This document shows positions 46,862 through 62,152 of a stretch of 64,000 nt of DNA, one piece after another. Both the position numbers and the translations under genes were made by a program. How positions within the stretch are numbered: position 1 is the stretch's first letter; each line of letters starts with the position of its first letter. Under the pieces are notes generated by a model, which saw only the letters and a program-made list of their open reading frames with translations, did no database searches and was not told the origin of the DNA. This DNA is from Gyromitra esculenta (Eukaryota; Ascomycota; Pezizomycetes; Pezizales; Discinaceae): positions 2,356,001-2,420,000 of the forward strand of contig JBCAML010000002.1 of NCBI GenBank assembly GCA_038503075.1, written 5' to 3'.

Positions 46862-47902
46862 ATGAGCAGAGGCGGATTCCGTGGACGAGGAGGTGGAGAT
46901 AGAGGTGGCCGTGGTGGAGGCTTCGGTGGAGGTGGAGGATTCAGAGGTATAATTTGCACCAACGATAGAGAAAGAAGCTCCACGCTAACAAATGTTTTTG
47001 TATGTTCTTAGGTGGTCGCACTGGCTTCCCACAGTCTACCGGACCCCCGGATACCGTGCTAGGTTCGTGTTCAATTGTGTACCCCGCAATCGGTTGTTTT
47101 TGTGGGCTTGCTCATGCTGACAGTGAGGTGCAGAAATGGGAAAGTTTATGCACGCTTGCGAGGGCGAGATCGTCTGCCAGTCTATCAACACCAAGATCCC
47201 GTACTTCAATGCGCCCATCTATCTCGAGAACAAGGTTCGTTTCTTTTTTTGGTCTCAATTTCTTGGGTTGCTGGTTTTGCTTCTATTCTGTGGTTCTGGA
47301 GATTCTCTATTTTTTTAAGGGCAACTAAACTAATCGGCTCAATTGAAAACTATAGTCCGTCATTGGCAAAGTCGATGAGATCCTCGGTCCTATGAACCAG
47401 GTCTACTTCACTATCAAGCCACAAGACGGCATCGTCGCCGGATCTTTTAAGGAGGGCGATAAGTTCTACATCGGTGGTGATAAGCTGCTGCCTTTGGACA
47501 GGTGTGTTATTCCCTCTACTATATCACATTAGTAAAATCTTTGAGACCCAAACGCAGAGGAGTTCAATTATATCCGCTTTGTTCCAATTCTCAAGGCCCC
47601 CACCTCGGTTCCTAACAATACACATAACTAACAACGCCCTCAGATTCCTCCCCAAACCCAAAGCTGTCGGTCCTAAAGGACCCAAGCCTGCCGGTGGTCG
47701 TGGTGGCTCTCGTGGCGGTCGTGGAGCGCCTAGGGGTGGACGTGGAGGCTTCACTCCTCGTGGTCGTGGCGCCCCTAGAGGCGGTCGTGGCGGCTTTACT
47801 CCTCGTGGCGGATCTGGCGGATTCTCGCGTGGTGGTGGTAGTGGTGCACCGAGAGGAAGAGGCGGGTTTACGCCTAGGGGGAGAGGCCGTGGAAGCTATT
47901 AA
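46862..47902 (+). CDS. GAR1: H/ACA ribonucleoprotein subunit GAR1
   Basis: Exons 46862-46946, 47012-47062, 47134-47234, 47356-47501 and 47644-47902 give 213 residues. Gly/Arg-rich (RGG) tails flank a beta-barrel core: '[17 protein letters not shown]', '[13 protein letters not shown]', '[12 protein letters not shown]', '[10 protein letters not shown]', '[25 protein letters not shown]'. Every exon join rebuilds this conserved core. GAR1 is part of H/ACA snoRNPs, which carry out rRNA pseudouridylation in the nucleolus. The C-terminal tail has repeated [10 protein letters not shown] units. I did not find a snoRNA within its introns by eye. Confidence 0.95.
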
Positions 47903-50900
47903 GTGTAGAAGTATAGCCGGGGAGGAGGAAAAACGTTTTGGTGGTAGCAATGGGGTTTTCTATTTTTCTTTCTTTCACGTTTTCTTTTCGTTTGGTCTTG
48001 TATATTACAAAATCTTGTGCTGCAGAAATTGGTTTTATATCGGTTTGTTGGTTGAAATAGGCACGTAAGGTTGTTGTCTGGAGGTCTTGAGCAATTCGGT
48101 TGTTCGATGTACCGGACTGCCCGGTTTCTAGGCGTAAAGTAACTATGCTCCATTGATCAAAAGCCCCTTTGGAACAGGTTAATAGTTCATGGCTTTCCCA
48201 TAGTCTGATGAACCAATAACCATTCCAACTGGTGGACAGTGCGTGAAGTAATTGGTGGATATCGAGGTTTATATTTGATAAGATGGAATAACAAATTTGG
48301 AATCGCAAGTACATGTAATCTAGGATGTAGGTCTGATTAATATATATAATATAGAAAGGAGTTCCTCCCGTCCGCCGAGATCTTTAACCTCATTTGGTGT
48401 TTCGGGTGCGTATACGTGATCTTCGATGATATCGGGATTCCGGACTAGTTCACTAACATTCAGAGTGATTCTTCATGACTCATGAAGATTCTATCGCATT
48501 TGCGATCCTGCACGGTACTACGGCATCCGCTGAACTTGGATACATGTAGCTGTTCTTAGATTCATAGATAGAATGGAAAATTTTCATATTAAAATTGTAG
48601 TAATTGGTAGCAGTACGTACAAATTCTATAGACAAACCAAACCTTCTCTCCAGCTGCTCGCTTGCCCACCCCATCGACCTGTCCACAACCTCCCTTCACC
48701 TTCCTTCCAAACCTTCTCTCTAGCTGCTTGCTTGCCCACTCCATCAGCCTATCCACAACCTCTTTTCACCTTCCTTTCAAACAACACTACCTCCTCTTCA
48801 TCCCTTCCTTCTTATTCATTAGTCTGGATATTACTAACATATGCTCTCAGACGTCTTCTAAACCTAAGTCCACAGGTTACGAAAGCCTTCAGTGAAATTT
48901 TTTCAGCCACTGGGCGATTGCAAGAAACCAGTTATTTCAACCATAAGACAGATGGATCCGCCTTAAAGCACATTTTTACCAAGCCGATGTCGTTTTATTG
49001 CTGATATAGCACTTGTCGAAATTGATGACATTACGATATTTCTCAAGCTCCCAACAACATATTCATTCAACGTAATCCTGAAGTGGCAGAAACTGAGAGA
49101 AAAGGTCATTTTTGGGCCTGAGGATTTGTGGCTAGAGGTATCTAAGTAGGGGTTGATTGCATTTGAACACTTTCTGATATTGGCTTGTCTTGTTAGCAGA
49201 TTTACCTAAAAGATTCAAAGACGGGTTGACCGAATTATGGAGAAGATTGTACTAACTCCAGCAATATTCATCTTTGAGGCTATCAACGCCAGTTCTTCAA
49301 CAAACTATATCAATTTCCATAATCTTCAAATTTTCTTATGCTAACATCCGTCAGGCTACAAAGAAAGTTACGCTAGACACCCATATTCCACCCATCGATA
49401 TCATGGTAAAGGGAATAGAAGTGCCCGCATATATTAGCCTTGGATCGCTAATGCTGTCCATCCAGGTATTGGGTGATTTGGCTACTAGATGATATTTCAC
49501 TTCATTCGCTTCTGGTTCCTCGCCGCCCCTTCAAGCCAGCAGTACAAATAGCTAGAGCTTCAGTTCATTAAGAAAATAACCTTTCGCAGACGTAACACTG
49601 CATAACCTAGCTGCTCCCGCTCTTGTGTTCCCAGGCTAACTTGGCTCAATATTACTAGATGTTAGAGAACGAAATACTCCATGAACATAATCTTAGGGGT
49701 ACTCAAAGTGTGACTATCGATTTACTCTATTTATTATCGCCATCCTAATGAAATGTGCTGTCTGGAGTTTATCACAAGCTAACACGTATCAGAGCGACAA
49801 GGTGCCCAAAAACATCTAGACTATATCGCTAAAAGTGAAAAGTCTTAGAGTGTTTTTGGCGAGCTCTATAACAAGCTGACGCCAAGAATTCCCGTATAAA
49901 TATATGCAACTAGGTTTCAGAGCATTACTACAGAAGCGACGGGAGAGCTGCCATCGACTGCGGCCAATTAGGGCTAGGACCGCTAGTTCCACTGGCAGCC
50001 AAATCATACTTACGGTACCACAAAGGGAGTTACTATCTTCGCTCTGAGGATGAAAAAACTTTCATACCAGAAGGGATCTAAATGTCAGGCCAAGGGTACT
50101 GAACGTACTAGTAAGATTGAAGGCAATCTATTGCTTATGAATTTCTCGCCACCTGGTGTTGGAAGAGCTTCCGTGCAGGCAAATCAATGAAACTAAAAAG
50201 ATAATTACCATAGCCGTGTGAGCCGTTCTGAAGATAGCGAGTGAGAGAGTTGCTAAGGATTTTTCCAAACTCTAAAGTAAAGGTAACGCAGTCCCCCCCC
50301 AATCAAATTAGAAATGGCTGTGGAGAGGCCCAATCACTGACCGAAAGACGTACATTCCTATGTGGCAATATCCCGTGTCCACTCATACAGAATACTACTG
50401 CTCTGCTAGCCATATTCGTACAGAGCGAATATTCATTTATTTAGAATCTTTATAGGGTGAATCAGCTGTTTCCTGAACTTCTCTCCCTGGAGACAGTTTC
50501 GAGTGATAATGCGTGACATAAATTTCTACCACCTAGCAAGAGACTATATGATGAGCTAGCAAACGGCCACCACCGGGGGGGAAATTGCGATAAGGGGCTC
50601 AAATCAATTTGAAATGGCTGTAGAGTTGGTGTTATATCCCTTCAGTATCTCTGATCGAGATTCTAAAACTCTTTCCAAGAGGAGTCAGTATTCGGGTATA
50701 GCTAAAGCATACATTGGATTGTTAACAACGTAGGGGCGGAAAAATTGCCTGGTATAAAGGCCCAGTCGAGAGAGTAAACGGCACGAATGGTAGATGGAAA
50801 TACTATTTTTATGAGTATTGTAAAAATCCGGCAGTACCTCAAATACGTATTCTTATAGAGAGCATTTTAGTTGTAGAAAATAGAGAAATTGCGCATATCA

Positions 50901-51133
50901 CTAGCACGTAAAATCAACAGGTCTAAATGATAGGTATTCATACAGAAACTTAAAGCAATCCATTTCCGATATCAACACGAAACAAAAACAAAATAAATAA
51001 TTCCCAACTCCCAACTCCATTATAACAGCCTATCAGTCCTGGTCTTATCTCGTATGTACCCGCTTTCTTGAAGAAAAAAAAAGAGCAAGCATCCATCTGA
51101 GGCAAATTAAGAGCGCCCACGCCACAACTCACG
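47903..51133. other. 3.2 kb spacer between GAR1 and the ZNF511-like gene
   Basis: No supported gene. It contains two TACATGTA octamers (48310 and 48541) and a 70 bp tandem duplication. A short coding-like stretch lies near 49015-49150. Two related segments sharing 'GAAATGGCTGT' lie near 50300-50330 and 50600-50630. Stops are frequent in all frames. Confidence 0.5.
48637..48776. repeat. 70 bp tandem duplication, two copies
   Basis: Copy 1 starts at 48637 (CCAAACCTTCTCTCCAGCTG) and copy 2 at 48707 (CCAAACCTTCTCTCTAGCTG). They stay in register for about 70 bp through CTTGCCCAC, CACAACCTC and TTCACCTTCC, with about ten differences. Confidence 0.8.
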
Positions 51134-52215
51134 CTATTTCCCTCCCTTCCTCCTCCCAAACCTCACGCTCATCGGTACTAACTTCAACCCACTCATGGCG
51201 CCCTCGATATCTACCATGTCCACCTCCTTCACTACCTCCATCTTTTCCCCACTACCTCTAACATTCCCTACCCGTCCGTTTTCTGCCTCCGTTTTCTCCT
51301 CTTCTTGCTCTCCGCCCTCATCCGCATTTTGCGTCTCCACTGTCGGTTCTTCTCTAGTATCTGCCTGGCGCTTCCTATTGACGTCTTTTTGTTTCGGCGA
51401 CGGGTTCTTACCGCCGAGCTTTTTAGGCTTGGTGGGTGTTTTAGGGGAAGTGGGGCTGGCGGGGCTAGCGACGGCACTGCGGGGAGGGCGTGTGAGGAGT
51501 GTAGTGTGATTGTCGATACCCCATTGAATTATGCCCCAATTGTATTCCTAAGAAAAACTTAGTTATGCCGTAAATAAGGACAGGAGGGGGGAGGTGGGGT
51601 GGGGAGGGGAGGGAAGGATATTGGAGGGGAAACGAGAGAACTCCCGTACTCTAGGGAAATGATGTTTATCAATGACATGTAATCTCCTTTTTTGCGGTGT
51701 AGAGCAGAACCTATCACATCCCTCAACAAAGCATCCATACTACCAACCAACCCCAAATTTTATTAGCTACTGTATAATATACCCCCCCCCAACTCCGTCT
51801 AATCCTTTACCACCACTTTTTTTTATTTAAAAAAAAGCAATTAACATACCCCCTTCTCTCCCCTCTCTCGCTTCAGCTCGCTCAGCGGATCATGCCACTC
51901 TGCTATATGTAGTTCCAGAAACCTCCCGCTTGGAAAGTTCCTCCCACACTCTAAACACCGGTTCGTGTGCGCCTGAGCATAATGGCTTTCAAACAGTTCA
52001 TGCGTAGCGAACCCGGTCCCAGCACACGACGGCGGGAGGAAGCAAGTGATGGCTAGCGCAGAACTGTGGGACGGAGAAGGTCGAGAGTGTTTGGTATCGT
52101 GTGGATTCGTCGGTACTATGTCGCCGTCAGCGTCGGGAGCTGATGAGGGCGCAAAGATTGTCCAGTTGCTGGAGGTGGAAACGACGGAGTCGGAGCGAAG
52201 GCGTTTCTGCGACAT
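51134..52215 (-). CDS. ZNF511-like C2H2 zinc finger protein
   Basis: Exons 52215-51850, 51739-51650 and 51547-51134 give 289 residues. The N-terminus carries a nuclear-type basic Ser-rich head. A finger-like unit follows ('ITCFLPPSCAGTGFATHELF ... H'), then a clear C2H2 finger 'CLECGRNFPSGRFLELHIAEWH'. Exon 2 encodes a third unit, 'YGCFVEGCDRFCSTPQKRRL' ending in 'DKHHFP', and joins 'REYNWGIIQWGID'; this order and the HxFP(R/K)xY(N/F) motif match ZNF511 family proteins. The C-terminal half is Pro/Lys/Glu-rich and likely disordered, ending 'VRFGRRKGGK'. A nucleic-acid-binding role is inferred from the fingers; the biology of this family is poorly known. Confidence 0.82.
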
Positions 52216-52642
52216 TGCGGGGTGGGGGGGGGGAGGTTGTGTGTAGATGAGAATGATGATGCGATGGTGGGGTGAGCGATGCTTTATATATCATCAGGTA
52301 AGTTTTATCATACGAGCTCTGGGGCCGCCCAATCACTCGAGATCAGGCTGCTACCAGACAGGACACTGCTGCCAACGCATCAAGTTCGGGGCAGAAACCC
52401 TACGTCTAGCTTTCTACTCCGTAATTACCACGTCTCTAGTTTTTCTTCTTCTCCGTCTAAAGTACAGGTTGGCCTATTCAAGCCCTCGTTTGTCTCTCCT
52501 CCAGTGCTTTTTAGTACAGTTGCTTGCTGAAATAATAGTAGTAGTAAAAGTAAAGCGAAAGATGAAATAAAAAAAGTAGCCAGAACAACCAAGACATCAT
52601 GCATTATCGCCCTATCCGCCTCATACAAACTATGTACCTTTG
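52216..52642. other. Spacer between the ZNF511-like start and the CDC5 3' end
   Basis: 427 bp, no gene seen. It includes the promoter of the zinc-finger gene. Confidence 0.55.
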
Positions 52643-55679
<3,037 letters not shown>

Positions 55680-57191
55680 TCAAACCGCCCCACGCCCCTC
55701 AGACCACTTAGGAACTCTCATAATCAAGCTGCAATACCCATAAGAATGGTTAACCGACACCTCATTCCCATACGCAATCCAATCATACTTCTTTACATTC
55801 TTTCTAGACATTGGCGTCACCCAATCCACCTTCTTGACTATGCCCTTATAAGTGCAGATCCTATCCCAGCGATTCACGAGAGCCTCAATAACCTCAGCAC
55901 CAAAATCAGTCGTAACAGCTGTCGTCGGATCGCCATACGTGGAACCTGGAAACTCGGATAGCTTGCTCGTCATGATCACGACGTCTGCTTCATCAACTCG
56001 ACAGGTAATTTTGAGCTCTGTTTTGAGACCGAGTGCCTCCCCGATAGCGCGGAGGAGATTATCAGTGGACTTTAGGTAGTGAATCATGGAGTTGATGTCA
56101 TTAGAACCTTCGTACTCTGCTACGGAGGCCATGGGGAATGGGTATTGGTGCTTCAAACCGAACCCGAGAATGCCGCCCTCAGGGTAAAATTCCTTGTCTC
56201 TGAGTTGCTGCAGGAGTAATTTGTAAAAGACATTTTGCTTAACCATAGCTGTTTCATCCAATTTACTGCGAGTTTCCTTTTCGACGAAGAGGTTGTATGT
56301 CAAGGTAATTCTATGCCCGCTGGTAACCTTCTCGACTTCATGCTCGGTATCGGAGAAGAAAGCTGCCCAGCGCACAGTAGTGTCGAATCCGTCATTGGAA
56401 AAGTCGAACTTTTTCTCCCTCTCCTTGTTTCTAACGACTGTAGGAATTAGCTTTCGTGGACTCAGTCACAATAAATCACTCGCACATACCTAAAGAGCCT
56501 CCCTGGTGGGCTGCTGGCATTCCAATAACCAAAGACCCGAGCATATCTTCGCTCATGGGCGTATCTTGATGTGCCTTGAAAAATCCGCCCTCGGTGTAAA
56601 CGTTCAACTTATACAGCTCAGCTCGGAGGGTCCGTTCGTCATCAACTCCTAGAAGCGAGTCTTGGACTTGACGGATCAATCCAAGTCTCTCAGGACTGAA
56701 ATTAATCCCAAAATTTTCGACATCGAGTCTGAGAGCCTTGCGGTAGCTGTCGTCCACGACGTTTTCACTACCCTTTCCAAAACCGGCAACATGGCAGGCA
56801 GAGGCAAGCGTATCAAGTTCCGCTGGGGTTCCAGGGAGATTGACGTAGCTAGAAGGAGGAGAAGCGACATTAGTTATTTTATTTTTAAGGAAAGCCGGAA
56901 AATCGAAGGATGTATATACGGTTAGGGGGCTGAGGTTAGAAAGGCTTACCCCACAGCACCATTCCTGTCATCACGATAAAACAAGGACAATTGTTCACGA
57001 GGAACGATCGTCGATCCACCTCCCCAGGAAACTCCTGAATTCATCGAAATAGCTGCATTTTGCAAGAGTTTGATTGTTGGATGGATCTCCTCTCCGATTT
57101 CATTTGCAATTTCAGAGTCGCTATCGACTTCCACTTCGATTACAATTCCACTTTCCGATTCGTAATCGAAGTTACCGTCGAGGGTAGCCAT
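55680..57191 (-). CDS. 2-oxoglutarate/Fe(II)-dependent oxygenase, fungal prolyl-4-hydroxylase-like
   Basis: Exons 57191-56950, 56848-56490 and 56437-55680 give 452 residues. The first 80 residues are acidic. The double-stranded beta-helix core has the HxD pair His174/Asp176 in 'VYTEGGFFKAHQDTP', a distal His233 in 'SDTEHEVEKVTSGH', and Arg243 in 'HRITLTYNL' as the likely 2-oxoglutarate anchor. These match the P4Hc-type set seen in many uncharacterised ascomycete proteins. The C-terminal 200 residues lack a recognised domain. There is no signal peptide, so it is likely cytosolic or nuclear. The substrate is unknown. A TACATGTA octamer lies about 160 bp upstream of the start. Confidence 0.85.
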
Positions 57192-58089
57192 TGGGAGAAA
57201 TATTTCTAGATGGTGAATTCACTGAGAGGTGATTGTAAGACGTAATAGCTAAAGCAAAACAAGGGGGCCGCTGTTGCTAGGAAAGTAGGGAGCTTTTAGA
57301 GTTTTATACACTCGAAGATCCCTAGGTTGATGGATTACATGCTCAGATTGGTACATGTAGCTGTGAAGCTATCCAAGCCATATCGAGATACCCAAACTGC
57401 ATACAGGATATGGTATGTTTGCTTGCATTTTGATCGGCCGCATCCAGTCCCCGTTTAGTGTATGCAATGCGAGGATCCGCGAAGGCTATTGCGTGATGTT
57501 ATTGAGTGACTCGATTTCTAGGAATGACTCTTCGTTCTGTGATACACCAGAGCGTGGGTGTGACCAGCACTAATTAGTCCAGGCACGTGTGTTGGCGTTG
57601 ATACATCGAATCTGGACGCGACGCAACGCGCTGCGCTGCAGTGTGGAGTGTTGGTCTGTATTCCAATTCCAGTTTGTAGTTTCTTCTGTTGATATAGATA
57701 AGGATTAGAATATTATAATTACTGTAATTATTAACCTAGTTTAATAGCTACCAGGACCGAGATCGAGCCGCGTATATTAGTTAAGACCGGGTAAATTGGC
57801 TTACTACTTGTAGGTACACTCATTCAAGGGTGTAACTGCGGGGAACTAATTGAAAGATCTCAGTCAATGTTTCGCCATCTTTTAGCACGAACAGGGACTC
57901 AAAGTCTGGCTAGCTAGAAGTGGCGATAAGTCAAAGGTAATGTTCCCCGATCGTCTCACTAATAGAAAAATCCAACTCGATGAGATAACGTCCGTGCTAA
58001 ACAGTTAGTCCAGAAAAAGCGATACATTCTACTATTGACTGAGTCAATAGACGGCAGTGGAAGCAAGTACCTGTAGTCGAGCACCAAAT
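57192..58089. promoter_or_regulatory. Divergent spacer, 2OG oxygenase gene and GNAT remnant
   Basis: About 900 bp between two head-to-head starts, with a TACATGTA octamer at 57352-57359. No gene seen. Confidence 0.5.
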
Positions 58090-58743
58090 ATGTACATCGC
58101 CGAAACTGCACGGCTCGGATTACGGCGACTGTAGGAGTCTGATCTCAACGATTTCCATGCCATTTGGTCTAATCGAAATGCTGTCCAATGGACGTCAGGG
58201 CTCCTGCAGATTCCCTCTTCTTCTTTTTTTCTTTATGACTCTTCTGGAATACACGTGGATGTTGCTAACATGCACCCTACTACTAGTTCCTATGCCGTCT
58301 CGAATACTCTTGGCGACAGTAAATTATTACTAGCTACGCTTTCCCCAAGGAATGATAAACCCGAACCACAAAACTACGGAGTATTTCTTCGCAATGTCCC
58401 GCCCCGCGATCCAGCCAGCCTGCAAGAAATTACCAATTCCAGAGAGCGCATGATTGGCATAGTCGGTGTCTTCCGTTCTACCGCCGCGGAAGCAGGTTAC
58501 ATCTTTAATGAATCATCCTGGGGCCAGGGATATGCAAGTGAAGCTCTGGCCGCATTTCTAAATATCCACTGGCGGCGTGCCACAGCAGATCCCTCGCTTC
58601 CCCAGATCATGACTGCGAGGGTGAGCCCAAATAACCCGGCCAGCGTCAAAGTTTTAAGGAAATGCGGGTTTCAGGAGGTTCAGCAGGACAAGGAGGGCGG
58701 AAAGGATCTTCATTTTCGGGCCGAGAACCCGATGAAGGTGTAG
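58090..58743 (+). pseudogene. GNAT acetyltransferase (RimJ-like) with in-frame TAG
   Basis: One continuous frame runs from the ATG at 58090 to the stop at 58741, broken only by TAG at 58132-58134. Before it the frame reads 'MYIAETARLGLRRL' and after it 'ESDLNDFHAIWSNRNAVQW', together the normal N-terminus of a RimJ/RimL-type GNAT. Later 'ERMIGIVGVF' and the acetyl-CoA loop 'WGQGYASEAL' are present, then 'RVSPNNPASVKVLRKCGF'. If translation starts downstream (ATG at 58270), strand 1 and helix 1 are lost. A recent nonsense mutation is the simplest reading; a sequencing error or stop readthrough are alternatives. The rest of the frame is undamaged, so any loss must be young. Confidence 0.72.
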
Positions 58744-59253
58744 TGTTTTTGGTAGTCGAGATAGAAATACCCTCTAGATGAGATCTTGGGTAGATTTATC
58801 TTTTCGGTCAGTGCCAAGAGCCTGATATATAAATTGCAAGTAAACTACACCATGGCCACTCGATCTGGTAAGCGTTGAGCTAGTAACTGCGTTGTGAACT
58901 GCTGGGATGCGCAGGGGTGTGATAAAGCAATAATTAACTTTGAATGTTGTGAAACCTGCGTGCTACGCTTTATCATGATGGAGCACTCCGAGTATGTATT
59001 ATACCCACAACGTGTAGTACCAGTAGTCTAATTCTGTCACGGCACCCTTGTGTATGCTAGGTCCCATCTTTCCTGAATACTCAATAATATTATTGGAAAG
59101 CCTGATTTTAAAGTAAGCACTGTCCAGCCCGATTTTAGAATAGAAAAGATCCACACCCGCGCATTTTTCCCAGCAGATTATTAAGAAATACACTGCATAA
59201 GCGAAGTGCGCGTGGCTAACAAAATTTCAGTAATAGCCCATTGACCAAAAAAT
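58744..59253. other. Convergent spacer, GNAT remnant and ankyrin gene
   Basis: 510 bp, no gene seen. A short minus-strand frame at 58999-59193 shows no motif. Confidence 0.5.
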
Positions 59254-60710
59254 TCAAACCGCGCGAGCATTTCGAAGTAAAGCAATTATTTCACGCTGCC
59301 TCTCATCAGTTTTTCCATGTCTATTTCTTAGCTCTCTATCTTTTAGCAATGCAAAATGGAGAGCAGTTCTTCCATCATCATCCCCAGCATTAAAATTGAT
59401 CCCTTTCTCCACCAGGAAGTTGATCATCTTTGTACTCCCGATCTCGACCGCTTTGTGAAGAGCTGTGCCCAAACACGTTCCTTCCCCGATAGGATATCGA
59501 TTCCGTTCGCCAGCGCCAGATCGATCATATATTCTCTGTCCGAATCAACCGCTACATGAAGGACCGTCGATCCGTTGATGTAGTAGCCTTTGCCAAAACT
59601 GGAAACGCTGACCCCGTACCACAGTATCTGTGTGAAAATATCCACGAGACCATGCTTAGTCGCCCACATGAGTGCTCGAACTAATGTGATGTCTGTATAT
59701 CCTCTCCCGCCCTTTTCCAGGAGCAAGCGGATTGTTGTTTCGTAACGTTCGGGCTTCCCCCAGGCCATCACCGTTGTAACATCGAGGGCGGTATCCCCAT
59801 ATTTGTGCTGGATGGTTACATCTATTCCCTTTTCGATCAACTGCCGAACTACTCCCGGGAACGGGTATTTCACTACGCCGTAGAGGGCAGTTTCGCCACA
59901 ATTACACAGTTCGAAAATGTCGGCTCCGTGCTTCAGCACAAGCTCGACCATGGCTTCAAGTCCCGTGGCTGCCGCCAGGAAGATTACCGAGAAACTTTTA
60001 TGTTGCCCAATAGGCTTTGCGCCGTTTTCAAGCAACATGGTGACGATGGCGAGGGAGACAGACTCCAGATTGCCATCGACATTCAGTGCGTGATGCAGTG
60101 GTGTTGAATCATGCCCGCCACAAGCATTGACATCTACGCCATGTTCCAAAAGTAACCGCACCGCCGCTTCGTTCCCGACAGCGACAGCGATACGAAGCGG
60201 CTTGTCCCCACAATTGTTGGCGCGCGATGGATCGGCCCCCCTGTCCAGCAGGAGCTGAATAATCGATTCCGAGTTTTCCAAACTCATTTTGCATTTCACT
60301 GCGAGATGGAGTGCCGTGTTTCCAAAAAGCCCTCGGATTTCCAAATCGGCTCCGTTATCGAGTAGGAACTCCACAGCATTCCTCCTCCCGCGCGCGACCG
60401 CGTAGAATAACGCTGTCCTGAAACGTCCTCTCTCATCGAGGAAATTGACACCGACCCCCTGGTCTAGCAGCAATTTGATTAGACCTGTATGGCCTCTTTC
60501 CGCTGCCCAAAGAAGCGGGGACAGTTCGCCCAGTTTGATGGCCATGCTGTGGAGGAGCTGGGTTTGATATTGGGTCACAACTTGTGCGAGTTTACGGCTA
60601 GTTTGCATGTACGAGAATAACTCCGCCGGGCGGTCAAAATGCTCGGCAATAAGGACGAGTAGCTCATTGGGAAGACTGAGGAGGGACATTATGGGACCGT
60701 GGTGATTCAA
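59254..60710 (-). CDS. F-box-like/ankyrin repeat protein, frameshifted near the 3' end
   Basis: A single-exon gene. The N-terminus has an F-box-like segment ('LLSLPNELLVLIAEHFDRPA'; Met at 60689 is an alternative start). About ten ankyrin repeats follow, for example 'LSPLLWAAERGHTGLIKLLL', 'TALHLAVKCK' and 'PLRIAVAVGNEAAVRLLLEH'. The first frame ends at 59424. The repeats clearly continue in another frame ('GTALHKAVEIGSTKMINFLV', 'DDDGRTALHFALLKD') to a stop at 59254. Adding one base in the run of four C on the plus strand at 59484-59487 would bridge the frames. The break is therefore a one-base deletion in a homopolymer, either real or an assembly error. Such F-box/ankyrin proteins are expanded in filamentous fungi; the target is unknown. 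Confidence 0.8.
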
Positions 60711-62152
60711 GGCTTCAAAGGCTGGTGTGGGTGAAGGGCTGGGCCTGGATTAACTAAAAGGTAGGGTAACTTGCATCATAGCCTGCGTTGGATCATGGAC
60801 GATCACTCGCTACAGATTCTCCTTGTTACTGGCGATAGAGAGAGCAGGGAGTAGAGGGTTGCTTCGTCAGTTGATTTAAATTCGGTACAAGAACACAGGT
60901 ATGTAGGCTATGCACATGCTAGAACCTTTCGCCACGCTCTCTAGGACGCTGTGAATGATTATGGAACCTGCGTGTATCTTTCGCACCCATACGAACAACC
61001 CAAGTTATGGTTTTTGGGTACTCAGCAGAACCTAGATGCACTTCTTAACGTGTTGTTTTGTTTTATGTAGTGGTTTCGGCTAACAAACCCCCTTCTCTGG
61101 ATGTACATGTAATCCACTTTCTTATTCTAAACAAAGCCACCCTCTGTAGCGTGACGGTGGGGATGCTGCGAGGATCTAACGATGAGGGGCAGATAGAGCT
61201 AAATCTCGCAAAGAAACTGTGATCTTTTACGAACTTGATAGGATAGCCCGCGATATGTAAAATTTATATACAAATTTGGACCCTATGAGTACATACATAC
61301 TGTTGTGTAGATAGACTGCAGGTCGCCAATTCCACTATCCACATACCCCACTACCAGCCCACTACAGTCCCAAGATCTGTCATTACTATATGTAGATGTG
61401 CATCCATCCCACCAGCTCTCTGTGTATGTGAATTCGCTCCCGCTCAGTCGCAATTCGTTAGGATAAGTACATGTAGCCTGTGTATTTCCAGCAGCCATAG
61501 AGGAACTGGATGATGAGATCTACAAAAGCATACGGCTATCTCTCAGTGCCAAGAAAGCCCGTTAGTGTCGCTTATAAAGTCGATTTTCTCAGATAGACCT
61601 ATATTTGCCCATGGAGGTGCTTAGAGCTGAGAGCTTCGTGCAGCCATCACAATTCACAGCACCATCGCAATTCATCGCATTCCAAGCAATTCGATATCCA
61701 TCATGGCCAAAGAGCAAAGGTCAGTCTAGGTTGCAGGATCTCCTATCAGCGGTCCCATTAACCGTCAGAATACTTACGCCCAACAGTTATATCTTCTTAG
61801 CGCTAGATGGCTCAATGTATGCCCCATCGTCTACCATTATAAGGATGCGCGATGATTGCCACTCCGCCATCCCACTCCTCAAACTTCTCCTGCAAGGGAG
61901 GTTGAGTGATAGCCATAGGCTTATGGCCTACCCTGTGAATAATCGTTTGCCTCCCAGTAATGGCATGCTTCGTAAGGCCCAGCTTACCATCGACGTTTCT
62001 CGGAAACGTACTAATCATTTCCAACCCTCGCCCTCCCCAATCTAGCACACCAACGTGCTCAGGCGTTACTTGAAGAGCTCCCAGATTTCAATCGCCTCCC
62101 TTCGGTCTGGCGAGCAGCAGAGATCTCGCTTCTGTGGTACCAAAACACCCTT
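60711..62152. other. Spacer with weak open frames
   Basis: About 1.4 kb with TACATGTA octamers at 61104 and 61468. A 71-codon minus-strand frame at 61283-61498 (Ser run, four Cys) and a plus-strand frame at 61605-62045 lack recognisable content. Confidence 0.45.

Noticed and set aside
48573..49004. 143-codon plus-strand frame across the 70 bp duplication
   Set aside because: Most of it is translated low-complexity pyrimidine repeat; not a credible protein.
61283..61498. 71-codon minus-strand frame with a Ser run upstream and four Cys
   Set aside because: No clear start exon, signal peptide or homolog pattern; too weak to call.
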